Positions 36,231 through 44,190 of a DNA stretch of 64,000 nucleotides are shown piece by piece. Origin of the DNA: Clostridium sp. DSM 17811 (GTDB taxonomy: Bacteria; Bacillota; Clostridia; Clostridiales; Clostridiaceae). Under the pieces are notes generated by a model. It was given only the letters and a program-made list of their open reading frames with translations. It did not search any database and was not told the DNA's origin. The stretch lies in contig NZ_JAHLDU010000001.1 of the NCBI RefSeq assembly GCF_018861905.1, positions 1 through 64,000 on the forward strand. The letters are read 5' to 3'. A program made the translations under genes and the position numbers. How positions within the stretch are numbered: the stretch's first letter is position 1; each line of letters begins with the position of its first letter.

Positions 36231-36605
36231 TTAATTATACAAATCATTATAAATTATTTTAAATACTTCTAGAGCTTCTTCAATCTTATCACGTAGTAAG
36301 TATTTTTTATTTTCTAATTCTAATCTACCTTGCTCTGTGATTTTGTAAATTTTTTGTGCTTTTTTAGATTCGTTCCACTCTCCAACTACTAGTTTATCTT
36401 TTTCCAGTTTTTTTAAAAGAGGATATATTCCGCCTGTACTAGGAATCCAATGACCATTTGTTCTCTCGCCTATTTTATGAGATATATCATTTCCATTAGT
36501 TTCTCCGAGGCTTAGAGTATATAACACATACAAAGGTAGTAATCCTTTTGTGAATACTTGACCCACTGCTTCTTTTTCCTTTTTATCTAAGGTTCCTCTA
36601 TGCAA
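36231..36605 (-). CDS. PadR-family transcriptional regulator
   Basis: This 124-residue protein has the PadR winged helix (LPLYVLYTLSLGETNGNDIS, then WIPSTGGIYPLLKKLEKDKL and the wing YKITEQGRLELE) followed by a C-terminal dimerisation helix. The start is TTG at 36605, with AGGA upstream inside the degV-like gene; the two overlap by 19 bases and should be translationally coupled. PadR proteins usually repress nearby genes in response to small molecules; its target is unknown. Confidence 0.85.
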   Translation of the reverse strand: MHRGTLDKKEKEAVGQVFTKGLLPLYVLYTLSLGETNGNDISHKIGERTNGHWIPSTGGIYPLLKKLEKDKLVVGEWNESKKAQKIYKITEQGRLELENKKYLLRDKIEEALEVFKIIYNDLYN

Positions 36606-37435
36606 ACCATTCCTACCAAACCTGGTCCACTATGAACACCTGATACAGGACTTATATATCCTACAAATTCTGTGGAAATAGCATTTGGATGTTTGCCTAT
36701 TTTCTCCATTACTTGTTTTGTCTCATCCATTGCATCACCATGCAACATATAAACCCTACATTTCTTCTCATCCAAAATTTTATTTGTAAGTTCTATAAGT
36801 TTATTAAGAGACTGTTTTCTACCTCGTACCTTTTCGACGGTACAATACTTACCATCCTCATCTAGTGAAATTATAGGTTTGATATTTAAAAGCTCAGCTA
36901 TTGTTCCTGCAACTTTCCCTATTCTTCCACCCTTTTTTAAGTATTCTAGAGTACCTACTAAAAAGTATAGATGGATTCTTTTTTTAATAGATGGAATAGC
37001 TTTAACTACTTCCTCAAAACTCTTACCTTCTTGTATAAGCTTTCCACACTCTGTAACTATTAATCCCTCACCAAGTGCTATGGATTGTGAATCACATACG
37101 TGAGTGATAATACTTGGGTGATTCTCACTTGTAAGTTTCATCGCATTATATATACCAGATAAACCAGTAGATAAAGTTATTGCTATCGCATGAGTGTAAC
37201 CCTCTTCTTCTAATCTTAAAAATAATTCCTCCATATCCTTCATTGATGGCAATGAGGATGTAGGTACTTCTATCTTCATATTATCATAAACATCCTGTGG
37301 CGTTATATCCACATTATCCAAATACTCTCTATCAGAATAGATAATCCTAAAGGGCAATACATTAATGCTGTATTTCTCTATTAAGTCACTTCTCAAATCG
37401 CTTGTAGTGTCTGTTATAAGCGCTATCTTGTCCAA
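36587..37435 (-). CDS. DegV family fatty-acid-binding protein
   Basis: The protein has 282 residues from a TTG start at 37435, chosen because TAGGAGGGGTTAG lies just upstream and the family begins with KIALITDTTSDL. Typical DegV features are the N-terminal DTTSD motif, the middle TSLPS and ITLSTGLSGIYNA segments, and KKGGRIGKVAGTI. The family binds fatty acids and, as FakB, supplies them to FakA for phosphorylation. No FakA gene is adjacent. It forms an overlapping operon with the PadR regulator. Confidence 0.85.
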   Translation of the reverse strand: MDKIALITDTTSDLRSDLIEKYSINVLPFRIIYSDREYLDNVDITPQDVYDNMKIEVPTSSLPSMKDMEELFLRLEEEGYTHAIAITLSTGLSGIYNAMKLTSENHPSIITHVCDSQSIALGEGLIVTECGKLIQEGKSFEEVVKAIPSIKKRIHLYFLVGTLEYLKKGGRIGKVAGTIAELLNIKPIISLDEDGKYCTVEKVRGRKQSLNKLIELTNKILDEKKCRVYMLHGDAMDETKQVMEKIGKHPNAISTEFVGYISPVSGVHSGPGLVGMVCIEEP

Positions 37436-37566
37436 ACTAACCCCTCCTACATTAAATATTATCATCATTATATCACTATAATTTATGTGTATCAATACTG
37501 ATACATATGTAATCATTTATATATTAGTTTGTCCAATAAACATAAATATATACAATCACTAAAATG

Positions 37567-37685
37567 TGGGGGACGGTTAACAACTAATGCTTGTCTTAAA
37601 CCCTTAAATATGAGGGACAGTTAATAACTATCCCTTGTTTTAAATCCTTAACCGTGGGGACGGTTAACAACTAATGCTTGTCTTA
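37567..37685. repeat. REP-like element array, three copies
   Basis: Three copies of GGGACGGTTAACAACTAAT-type sequence start near 37570, 37615 and 37658 (periods about 45 and 43). The first and third share the extended end GCTTGTCTTA. The middle one is diverged (GGGACAGTTAATAACTAT). The TAA stop of the autolysin gene falls inside the end of the third copy. Confidence 0.8.
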
Positions 37686-39461
37686 CTTATAAACTGGAAT
37701 ATCAAATGTTAACTTAGCCTCAGGACATAAGTCAAAATATTGTTTAATAATTTTTGTTTGACTATTTGCCCAACTAACATCTGTTGCATATTGATGATTA
37801 ACATCTAAATTATTCCATCTCATTTTATAAATCGTATTTTGGCCTTTGCTTATATATTTTCCTGAAATAAATGCTGCTCCTCCATATATCGCAGAGTCTA
37901 TATCTGTCCAGGCATTTTTGTATGCTGTGCTTGTCCCCGCTGCATTCGCATCACTATCAATTGCACCAATTCCAAACAAATTATATACAGGCATACCATA
38001 AGTATACTCGCCAGTAACTTTTTTTGTACCACCATTTGCCAAAAGTGAAGTACCATGTCCTGTTTCTAGTATTGAATGACCTGCTAAGTATAGGGGATTT
38101 ACATCAGATTTTTGTGCTGCATCAATAAATACTTGACCTTTTCCACTTAATGCATTATTCTCTCCAAACATTGTGTTTAATGTATCAGCACTTACACAAT
38201 CAGAATAATTAAGTTCTACAAATTGATAAACTTTAACTGGATCATTTCCTAAATTTATTGGGTTTATATTGCTTGTAAGTTGACTTTTAATGCTATTATA
38301 ATTCGTTGGAGAATTTACCCATGTATTGTTACCTTCTAATGTATACCCAAGTTTTCCACCTTTTATTGCCGCATAAAGCCACTTGCCACCAATACTAGCT
38401 GCTGGAGTATTTCCCATTTCTTCGTTAATAAAATCATCTAATGAAACATCATATGGTGTTAATTTAAATGTATTATTTCCCTTTGATACTATTTCATCTA
38501 ATATATTAATGTTAGATATTCTCTCACTAAATTCTGCTTGTTTTGCAGCATTTTTAACTGCTTGTATAAGTCCATTTGCTTTAGTAACATCGACATTCAT
38601 TTTTGATTTCTCAGCAATGCTTACTGCTGCTTCTTCCGCAACTTCTGCTATTTTTTCATCTGCGTTTGCTTGAAGATCAGCTATTTTACCTTCTGCTGCT
38701 ACTAGTGTACTAAGTTTTGTAACTAAAAGCTTTTGTGCACTAGTTATTGATGCATAAGCATTTCTAACTGCTACTACGCCTGTTTTATTTGCTAATGTTA
38801 AAGCACTTAATGCTGGCAATGCTATTATTTTAGTATCTACTGCTTTAGCAGAAGCTATATCAGCTGCATTAGGTTTTACACCAACTACAACATTAACTTT
38901 TATTGATGGTTTTGTTCCAGTTACGCCACTTGGAAGTGCATAAGCACCAGTAAATATGTATGTTGCTGTTTTAGTCCCATCATAAGTAGAGCTTGTCCAA
39001 GTAACGCTTACGTCTTTAGTTGTATTATCACTTAATTTAAGTGTTACTGTTGTTGGTAGTCCAACATTTGCAGCTGTTCCCCCGTATATTACATTTTTAT
39101 CAGCAATAGAACTAACAGATTGAACTGTTATTATATCCACATGGTCTTTATCTCCAACATCAAAATTAGATGTCCCATCATCATTTTTATAAGTTACAGC
39201 TGGTATAATATTTGCATTAATTATTGATTCTGAAATATTACTTTTCCAATTTCCCTCAAAATCTTTAATATAAACCTCTCCGCCAGCTATTATTGCACTA
39301 GCAATCTCATTAGCATTTGCCTGATCATTAGCATACTTTAAGTCAAAAGCTTTGTTACCTATAACAACACTACCACTTCCCATTGCTGCAAATGTCGTAA
39401 TGGATGTTGAACCTGCTATCATTAAAGCAGCAATAATTGAACTCGTAATTCTCTTATTCAT
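37683..39461 (-). CDS. Secreted autolysin: type A N-module, Ig-like domain, glucosaminidase
   Basis: The 592-residue protein starts with a signal peptide (MNKRITSSIIAALMIAGSTS) and the same module as the S-layer-like protein at 21195-24803 (VVIGNKAFDL, VYIKDFEGNW, NIIPAVTYKN; about 27-105). A Big_4-like Ig domain (about 115-200) and an Ala-rich helical linker with QKLLVTKL follow. The C-terminal GH73-type N-acetylglucosaminidase domain (about 400-590) has candidate catalytic E466 in HSILETGHG and the downstream YNLFGIGA and Y-rich segments. It should hydrolyse peptidoglycan glycan strands during growth or separation. A copy of the shared promoter-like motif lies about 130 bases upstream. Confidence 0.85.
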   Translation of the reverse strand: MNKRITSSIIAALMIAGSTSITTFAAMGSGSVVIGNKAFDLKYANDQANANEIASAIIAGGEVYIKDFEGNWKSNISESIINANIIPAVTYKNDDGTSNFDVGDKDHVDIITVQSVSSIADKNVIYGGTAANVGLPTTVTLKLSDNTTKDVSVTWTSSTYDGTKTATYIFTGAYALPSGVTGTKPSIKVNVVVGVKPNAADIASAKAVDTKIIALPALSALTLANKTGVVAVRNAYASITSAQKLLVTKLSTLVAAEGKIADLQANADEKIAEVAEEAAVSIAEKSKMNVDVTKANGLIQAVKNAAKQAEFSERISNINILDEIVSKGNNTFKLTPYDVSLDDFINEEMGNTPAASIGGKWLYAAIKGGKLGYTLEGNNTWVNSPTNYNSIKSQLTSNINPINLGNDPVKVYQFVELNYSDCVSADTLNTMFGENNALSGKGQVFIDAAQKSDVNPLYLAGHSILETGHGTSLLANGGTKKVTGEYTYGMPVYNLFGIGAIDSDANAAGTSTAYKNAWTDIDSAIYGGAAFISGKYISKGQNTIYKMRWNNLDVNHQYATDVSWANSQTKIIKQYFDLCPEAKLTFDIPVYK

Positions 39462-39585
39462 TAATATATACCCCCATCTTCTATGCTCTAATTTTGTTAT
39501 TCTTTACTTAATACCCCAATAAAACATTAATATTAAAATCTTCTTCATAAGTTAAAAAATTATAAACTTTTTCAATTGTTTACAC

Positions 39586-39622
39586 TCATATAACGCTTGC
39601 AATTGTAATTTAGTTGCATTTT
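39586..39622 (-). promoter_or_regulatory. Shared promoter-like motif, copy D
   Basis: The minus strand reads GCAACTAAA, 14 bases, CGTTATATGAGTG; AAC to CGT spacing is 17 as in the three copies at 26.6-27.4 kb. It lies about 130 bases upstream of the autolysin start. Confidence 0.55.
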
Positions 39623-39776
39623 TATATTGTTTTATATAAAATTTGTAAAAAAATACAAGATATTTATTCGCATGCTCTAATAAACCATTATTCTTATTAT
39701 CGAGATTATTTAAGACAACTTAACATATAATTTTGCTCATTTGTCACCCTATTTTCATGAAAAAAGCATATAAAAA

Positions 39777-39826
39777 AATACGTATAGATCAAATACTTTT
39801 TTAAGAGTATCTAATCTATACGTATA
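39777..39826 (-). terminator. Terminator after cbiJ
   Basis: ATACGTATAGAT and ATCTATACGTAT pair, with AATACT and AGTAT extending the stem inside. On the minus strand it is followed by TTTTTTTA. It ends the long cobalamin operon. Confidence 0.8.
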
Positions 39827-39867
39827 AGTTTATGTTAATCATTTTTTGCTCATAAAGAAACCAAATT

Positions 39868-40650
39868 TTATTCAGTTACTTCCATTAAACCAGAAACATA
39901 TTTTACAACTTCTATCTCACTATAAAATACTTTTGAATACTCCATAGGTTTTCTTCCAATTATAAATGCCATTATATTATTATCTATAGCAGCTTTTATT
40001 TTATCGTAGGTCCCACCTTGAACTCCGCTATCCTTCATAAGTATGGCTTTGGCCCTATATTCATTAATAAAGCCGCAATTCAGTTCATATCCCACTGGTC
40101 CCTTCATTGCCACTATATCCTCAACCCCAACACCTAAGTCTAACATCTCTACTAATACTTTAATTGATGGCAACACCCTATGTATCACCCTATTCTTTAA
40201 ATTAAAATCTAGAATTTTACCTATATTTCTGCTACCTGTGGTATTAAGGATAGTTCCATCTATCGTTTTAAGATGCTCATATAGACTCTCATAATCTTCC
40301 ACCATAACAACATTTTTATTATCCTTAAACTTCTTAAGAAGCGGTGGTCTCTCATATCTAACATATTGTACTCCATAGACTCTACAAGCTTCAATTGCAT
40401 TTTCTGTAATTTCTAGCGCATATGGATGAGATGCATCAATTAGAATTTTTATATCATTCTCTTTTATAACTTCCATAAGCCCAACTAAATCTAATGGTTT
40501 TTCATTAAAAACTTTATATTTATAATCCTTCAAAAGCTCTGCACCATATGCTGTAGCTGTTGATATGAAAATATTCTCTGTAAATTTATTTAACCCTGAG
40601 AGAATATTTTTCCCCTCTGAAGTACCTACAATTAAACCTATCATCATCAT
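39868..40650 (-). CDS. cbiJ: Cobalt-precorrin-6A reductase
   Basis: The 260-residue protein has the CbiJ/CobK pattern: N-terminal MIGLIVGTSEGKNIL, then LIDASHPYALEITENA, YVRYERPPL and late KDSGVQGGTYDKI. It reduces cobalt-precorrin-6A with NAD(P)H in the anaerobic pathway. AGGAGTGA precedes three consecutive ATG codons, so the exact start may be up to six bases later. It is the last gene of the operon, separated from cbiH by about 230 bases filled with REP-like elements. Confidence 0.85.
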   Translation of the reverse strand: MMMIGLIVGTSEGKNILSGLNKFTENIFISTATAYGAELLKDYKYKVFNEKPLDLVGLMEVIKENDIKILIDASHPYALEITENAIEACRVYGVQYVRYERPPLLKKFKDNKNVVMVEDYESLYEHLKTIDGTILNTTGSRNIGKILDFNLKNRVIHRVLPSIKVLVEMLDLGVGVEDIVAMKGPVGYELNCGFINEYRAKAILMKDSGVQGGTYDKIKAAIDNNIMAFIIGRKPMEYSKVFYSEIEVVKYVSGLMEVTE

Positions 40651-40697
40651 TCACTCCTGTCACCCTTAATAGTGTTCGTGGGAAAACAAGGAAAAAT

Positions 40698-40855
40698 AGT
40701 GGGGACGGTTAACAACTAAGTAGTGTTTATGATGCCTAAAATCACGGATAAAGCGGTGGTTAAAAGCGAAAAAAGCAGACAAAAGCGGGGACAGTTAATA
40801 ACTTTCCCCTATTTATTGTTATGCTAAAAACTTATTAGTTGTTAACCGTCCCTCT
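40698..40855. repeat. REP-like elements, three copies, two orientations
   Basis: GGGGACGGTTAACAACTAAG lies at 40701 and the diverged GGGGACAGTTAATAACTTT at 40787. An opposite copy (TTAGTTGTTAACCGTCCCTC) ends at 40854. The last two face each other and could form a long hairpin in the cbi transcript. Confidence 0.75.
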
Positions 40856-40883
40856 AATACATCCCTCACCTTCCTCTGTTATT

Positions 40884-41600
40884 CTAAACGTTATATCCTC
40901 TTGGTGTTATAAATTTACCATCTTTTACATAACTTTGACTGTTACCAATTATAACAATTGATAACATATCAGCTATGTTATCGTCAAAAGTATCTAGTGT
41001 TGAGATACTTACTACTTGTCCATCTCGAAGTGCATTTTTAACTACAGCTATTGGAGTAGTTCCGTCTCTGTGCATTTTTATTATATTTATACACTCTCTT
41101 AAATAATGAGGTCTCCCTTTGCTTTTAGGATTGTACAACGATATAACAAAATCACCTTCTGCGGCTAGATTTACTCTATTTTGAATTAATTCGTAGGGGG
41201 TCATTAAGTCACTTAAACTAATATTACAGTTATCATGCATTAATGGTGCACCAAGTACCGACGCTGCTGCAGATGAGGCCGTAACCCCTGGAATAACCTC
41301 AACTTCTTCATCCACTCTTAGCTGAAGAATTAATCCTGCCATTCCATAAATTCCAGAATCACCAGTACTTACTACGCTGACTATCTTATCATGGCTAAGT
41401 TCTAACGCTTTTTTGCATCTCTCTTCCTCACCCTTCATGCCTGTTGAGAATATTTCTTTGCCAGCGAGTAGAGGTTTTATCATATCTATATATTTGTTAT
41501 AACCTACAATTATATCGCTTTCTTTTATGGCGTCCATTGCTCTTATTGTCATATGTGGAAGTCCACCCGGGCCTATTCCAATTACATATAATTTTCCCAA
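40884..41600 (-). CDS. cbiH: Cobalt-precorrin-3 C17-methyltransferase
   Basis: The 238-residue protein is a tetrapyrrole methylase: N-terminal LYVIGIGPGGLPHMTIRA, the VVSTGDSGIYGMAG SAM-binding turn, VIPGVTASSAAASVLGAPL, and the CbiH-typical LSDLMTPYELIQNR with SLYNPKSKGRP. It methylates C17 and drives ring contraction, using S-adenosylmethionine. It follows cbiF by 20 bases, with GGAGAAG before the ATG. It is a cytoplasmic enzyme of the riboswitch-led operon. Confidence 0.9.
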   Translation of the reverse strand: MGKLYVIGIGPGGLPHMTIRAMDAIKESDIIVGYNKYIDMIKPLLAGKEIFSTGMKGEEERCKKALELSHDKIVSVVSTGDSGIYGMAGLILQLRVDEEVEVIPGVTASSAAASVLGAPLMHDNCNISLSDLMTPYELIQNRVNLAAEGDFVISLYNPKSKGRPHYLRECINIIKMHRDGTTPIAVVKNALRDGQVVSISTLDTFDDNIADMLSIVIIGNSQSYVKDGKFITPRGYNV

Positions 41601-41620
41601 TTTATCTTCTCCTTCACTCC

Positions 41621-42373
41621 CTATTTTTTTCCTTCACGGAACATATGTGTAAATGTCTTATCGTATAATAGGCTCTTCTCATATTCACAATCTATGAAAT
41701 CACCTACAAGAATTTGAGCACATTTTGTTATTTTAGCTTCTTTTACTTTATCTGCTATATCATCCAAAGTTCCAATAATAGCTCTTTCATCTGCCCATGT
41801 AGCTCTCTCAATAACAGCTATTGGAACATTTCTTCCATAACCTGCCTTAAGTTTTGCGACAACTTTATCTATCATACTTATAGATAAGAAAATGGCCATT
41901 GACGCCCCAACAGAAGCAAGCTTTTCTAAATCCTCAGTTTCTGGCACTGGAGTTCTGCCCTCAACCCTTGTAAGAATAAGGGTTTGAGTTACACTTGGTA
42001 GCGTAAATTCTTTTTTGATAACAGATGCTGCTGCTGAGAAGGAGCTTACCCCTGGCACAATAGAATAATCTATATTTAATTTATCTAACTCATCCATCTG
42101 CTCTTTTATTGCTCCATATATAGCTGGGTCCCCGGTATGAAGTCTTACTATGCTTTTATTCTCTCTATCTGCTTTTTTCATAACATCGATAACATCCTCG
42201 AGAGTCATGGAAGCTGAATTGTGAACTACTACATCTTTTTTGCAAAATGTGATATGCTCTGCACTTACAAGCGATCCCGCATAAATAACTACATCTGCAG
42301 TCGATAATATATTTCTTCCCTTAACTGTAATTAAATCCACATCACCTGGGCCTGCACCAATAAAATAAACCAT
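41621..42373 (-). CDS. cbiF: Cobalt-precorrin-4 C11-methyltransferase
   Basis: The protein has 250 residues from ATG 42373; the in-frame GTG at 42382 lies inside the AGGAGAGGTG ribosome binding site. Tetrapyrrole methylase motifs are VYFIGAGPGDVDLITVKG, RLHTGDPAIYGA and SIVPGVSSFSAAAS, with the CbiF-type TLPSVTQTLILTR and EGRTP. It methylates C11 of cobalt-precorrin-4. It is preceded by an array of REP-like elements that separates it from cbiL. Confidence 0.9.
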   Translation of the reverse strand: MVYFIGAGPGDVDLITVKGRNILSTADVVIYAGSLVSAEHITFCKKDVVVHNSASMTLEDVIDVMKKADRENKSIVRLHTGDPAIYGAIKEQMDELDKLNIDYSIVPGVSSFSAAASVIKKEFTLPSVTQTLILTRVEGRTPVPETEDLEKLASVGASMAIFLSISMIDKVVAKLKAGYGRNVPIAVIERATWADERAIIGTLDDIADKVKEAKITKCAQILVGDFIDCEYEKSLLYDKTFTHMFREGKK

Positions 42374-42396
42374 TAAATTCACCTCTCCTTTTAGAA

Positions 42397-42526
42397 TAAT
42401 TATTAACTGTCCCTACCTTTTGCTCTGATTAATTATTACCTGTCCCCGCCTATTGTTTTGAGGATTAGTTCTTAACTGTCCCCGCCTTTACTCTTTCTTA
42501 AAGATTAGTTGTTAACTGTCCCTACC
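42397..42526. repeat. REP-like element array, four copies
   Basis: Cores start near 42399, 42430, 42463 and 42503, ranging from the diverged TTAATTATTACCTGTCCCC to TTAGTTGTTAACTGTCCC. The sequence between copies (CCTTTACTCTTTCTTAAAG) resembles the end of the adjacent cbiL gene (CCTTTATTCTTTCTTCGC). Confidence 0.75.
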
Positions 42527-42527
42527 T

Positions 42528-43193
42528 TTATTCTTTCTTCGCAATTATTAAACTCATATATTCTTTATTTTTTAATATATCTTCGCGACATCGAAGGACT
42601 TCTTGTCCCTCTCTACCAGCTCTTTTAACATATACATATTTATAACCCTTTGCTTCTAGGCAATCTAAAACTTCTTCTTCGATTTTATAAACCTTCATAA
42701 TTACTAGAAATTTTTCATCCTTTATAGTATCAAGCCTTGATGCTGGAAGTATTAAAAGCGGTTCGTTCCCAATTACTAAATATTCATTAGCAATGCTTGC
42801 GCAAGCACAAAATGAGGTTATACCTGGAATTGTCTCAACTTCGTATCCACTTTCCTTAATATAATTTAAAAGATATATATATGTGCTATATACAAATGGA
42901 TCTCCTATAGTTAAGAAAGCTACATCTTTTCCAGCTTTTAATTTCTCTTCAATAGACTTAAAAGCTTCATAAATCTTCGCTTCCTGCTCTGCTCCACCCA
43001 TAGGAAAATGTTTAACTAACACTTCTGAGTCCTTGTTAATATACTCCTCTGCTATTTCATGGGCTATGCTTTTCCCACCATTCATAGCACTCGGAACTAC
43101 TATAACATCACATTTCCCAATAGTTTTTATTGCCTTTATCGTAAGCAGTTCCTTATCTCCAGGTCCTACCCCTACCCCATATAATTTTGCCAT
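42528..43193 (-). CDS. cbiL: Cobalt-precorrin-2 C20-methyltransferase
   Basis: The protein has 221 residues from ATG 43193, which follows GGAGATGGAGGGC; the longer frame to 43232 is not needed. Motifs are KLYGVGVGPGDKELLTIKAI, the CbiL-typical MNGGKSIAHEIAEEY, FLTIGDPFVYSTYIYLL and TIPGITSFCACASI. It performs the first methylation after cobalt insertion, at C20 of cobalt-sirohydrochlorin. It lies between cbiE and cbiF. Confidence 0.9.
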   Translation of the reverse strand: MAKLYGVGVGPGDKELLTIKAIKTIGKCDVIVVPSAMNGGKSIAHEIAEEYINKDSEVLVKHFPMGGAEQEAKIYEAFKSIEEKLKAGKDVAFLTIGDPFVYSTYIYLLNYIKESGYEVETIPGITSFCACASIANEYLVIGNEPLLILPASRLDTIKDEKFLVIMKVYKIEEEVLDCLEAKGYKYVYVKRAGREGQEVLRCREDILKNKEYMSLIIAKKE

Positions 43194-43298
43194 TATAAGC
43201 CCTCCATCTCCAGTAAAATAGTCTCTAGCCATACCTTTTTAATCGTCACTAACAAATTAATTATAAGTCAGTGCTTTAATATATTATCATGTAGCTAA

Positions 43299-43904
43299 TT
43301 AATTTATATTTTCTATGACAACCACACTAAGATCATCAAAAATTTTATCCTTAATTTCTTCAACTGTACCTTTTATTATTTTTTCATCCGCATAAGATAA
43401 TTCTAGGCCAACATAAATCGTAGCTTTAATATTATTATCAAAAAGTTTTCTACATAAAGCTTGTGGTGAATTACTTTTATCAGTAAGCCACACAGATATC
43501 TCATGACTTTTCACAATCTCTATAAAATCTTCTTGCCTACCATGCATACTGCCTAGATGAGCATTTTGCCATGGTTTTTTGAGCTTACACATTAAATATT
43601 GAAAAGAACTTATACCTGGAACTATCTCTGTTTCACCTTTAAAGTTATTATTTATATAGTTTACTATACCATAAAAGCACGGATCACCCGATGCTATTAT
43701 TGCGATATCTTTATCAATATTTTTTGTTATATAATCCATAATATTCTTTAATGTTTTAACTATTATCTTTTGAACCTTAGTTTTAGGTATACTCGCTACA
43801 GCTCTTTCAAACCCTAAGATTACATCAACCTTTTCCATAGTCTCTATTGCCAAAGGAATAATATATTTTGGGTTTCCAGGCCCAATACCCACTATATAAA
43901 CCAT
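43299..43904 (-). CDS. cbiE: Cobalt-precorrin-7 C5-methyltransferase
   Basis: The 201-residue tetrapyrrole methylase has VYIVGIGPGNPKYIIPLA, IIASGDPCFYGIV, EIVPGISSFQYLMCKL and the CbiE-typical LGSMHGRQEDF. It methylates C5. The usual partner CbiT (C15 methylation and decarboxylation) is neither fused nor adjacent; the next 280 bases hold only repeats. The protein stops at the normal length of a stand-alone CbiE. Confidence 0.85.
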   Translation of the reverse strand: MVYIVGIGPGNPKYIIPLAIETMEKVDVILGFERAVASIPKTKVQKIIVKTLKNIMDYITKNIDKDIAIIASGDPCFYGIVNYINNNFKGETEIVPGISSFQYLMCKLKKPWQNAHLGSMHGRQEDFIEIVKSHEISVWLTDKSNSPQALCRKLFDNNIKATIYVGLELSYADEKIIKGTVEEIKDKIFDDLSVVVIENIN

Positions 43905-43934
43905 ATTTTTTGCAACCTTTCACTATTTATTCAT

Positions 43935-44190
43935 GCATTAGTTGTTAACTGTCCCTGCTTATTTGATTGATTACTCATTTGATTCCTTATTCGCTAGGAC
44001 AAGCATTATGCTCATTAGTTGTTAACCGTCCCTACTTATTTGATTGATTACTCATTTGATTCCTTATTTGCTAGGACAAGCATTATGTTTATTAGTTGTT
44101 AACTGTCCCTACTTATTTGATTGATTACTCATTTGATTCCTTATTTGCTAGGACAAGCATTATGCTCATTAATTGTTAACTGTCCCTACT
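43935..44190. repeat. 77-bp tandem array carrying the REP-like core (four cores)
   Basis: The cores TTAGTTGTTAACTGTCCC/CCGTCCC recur with an exact 77-base period (equivalent points 43941, 44018, 44095, 44172). The intervening 50-odd bases (TGATTGATTACTCATTTGAT and GGACAAGCATTATG) are almost identical between units. GGACAAGCATTA is the complement of the extended end TAATGCTTGTC seen at 37.6 kb. The last core supplies the TAG stop of cbiD. Confidence 0.85.

Larger units (their letters stand above)
39462..39867. other. Promoter/terminator region between the autolysin and cbiJ
   Basis: These 406 bases hold the promoter-like motif at 39586-39622 and the terminator at 39777-39826. No gene was seen. 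Confidence 0.5.
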
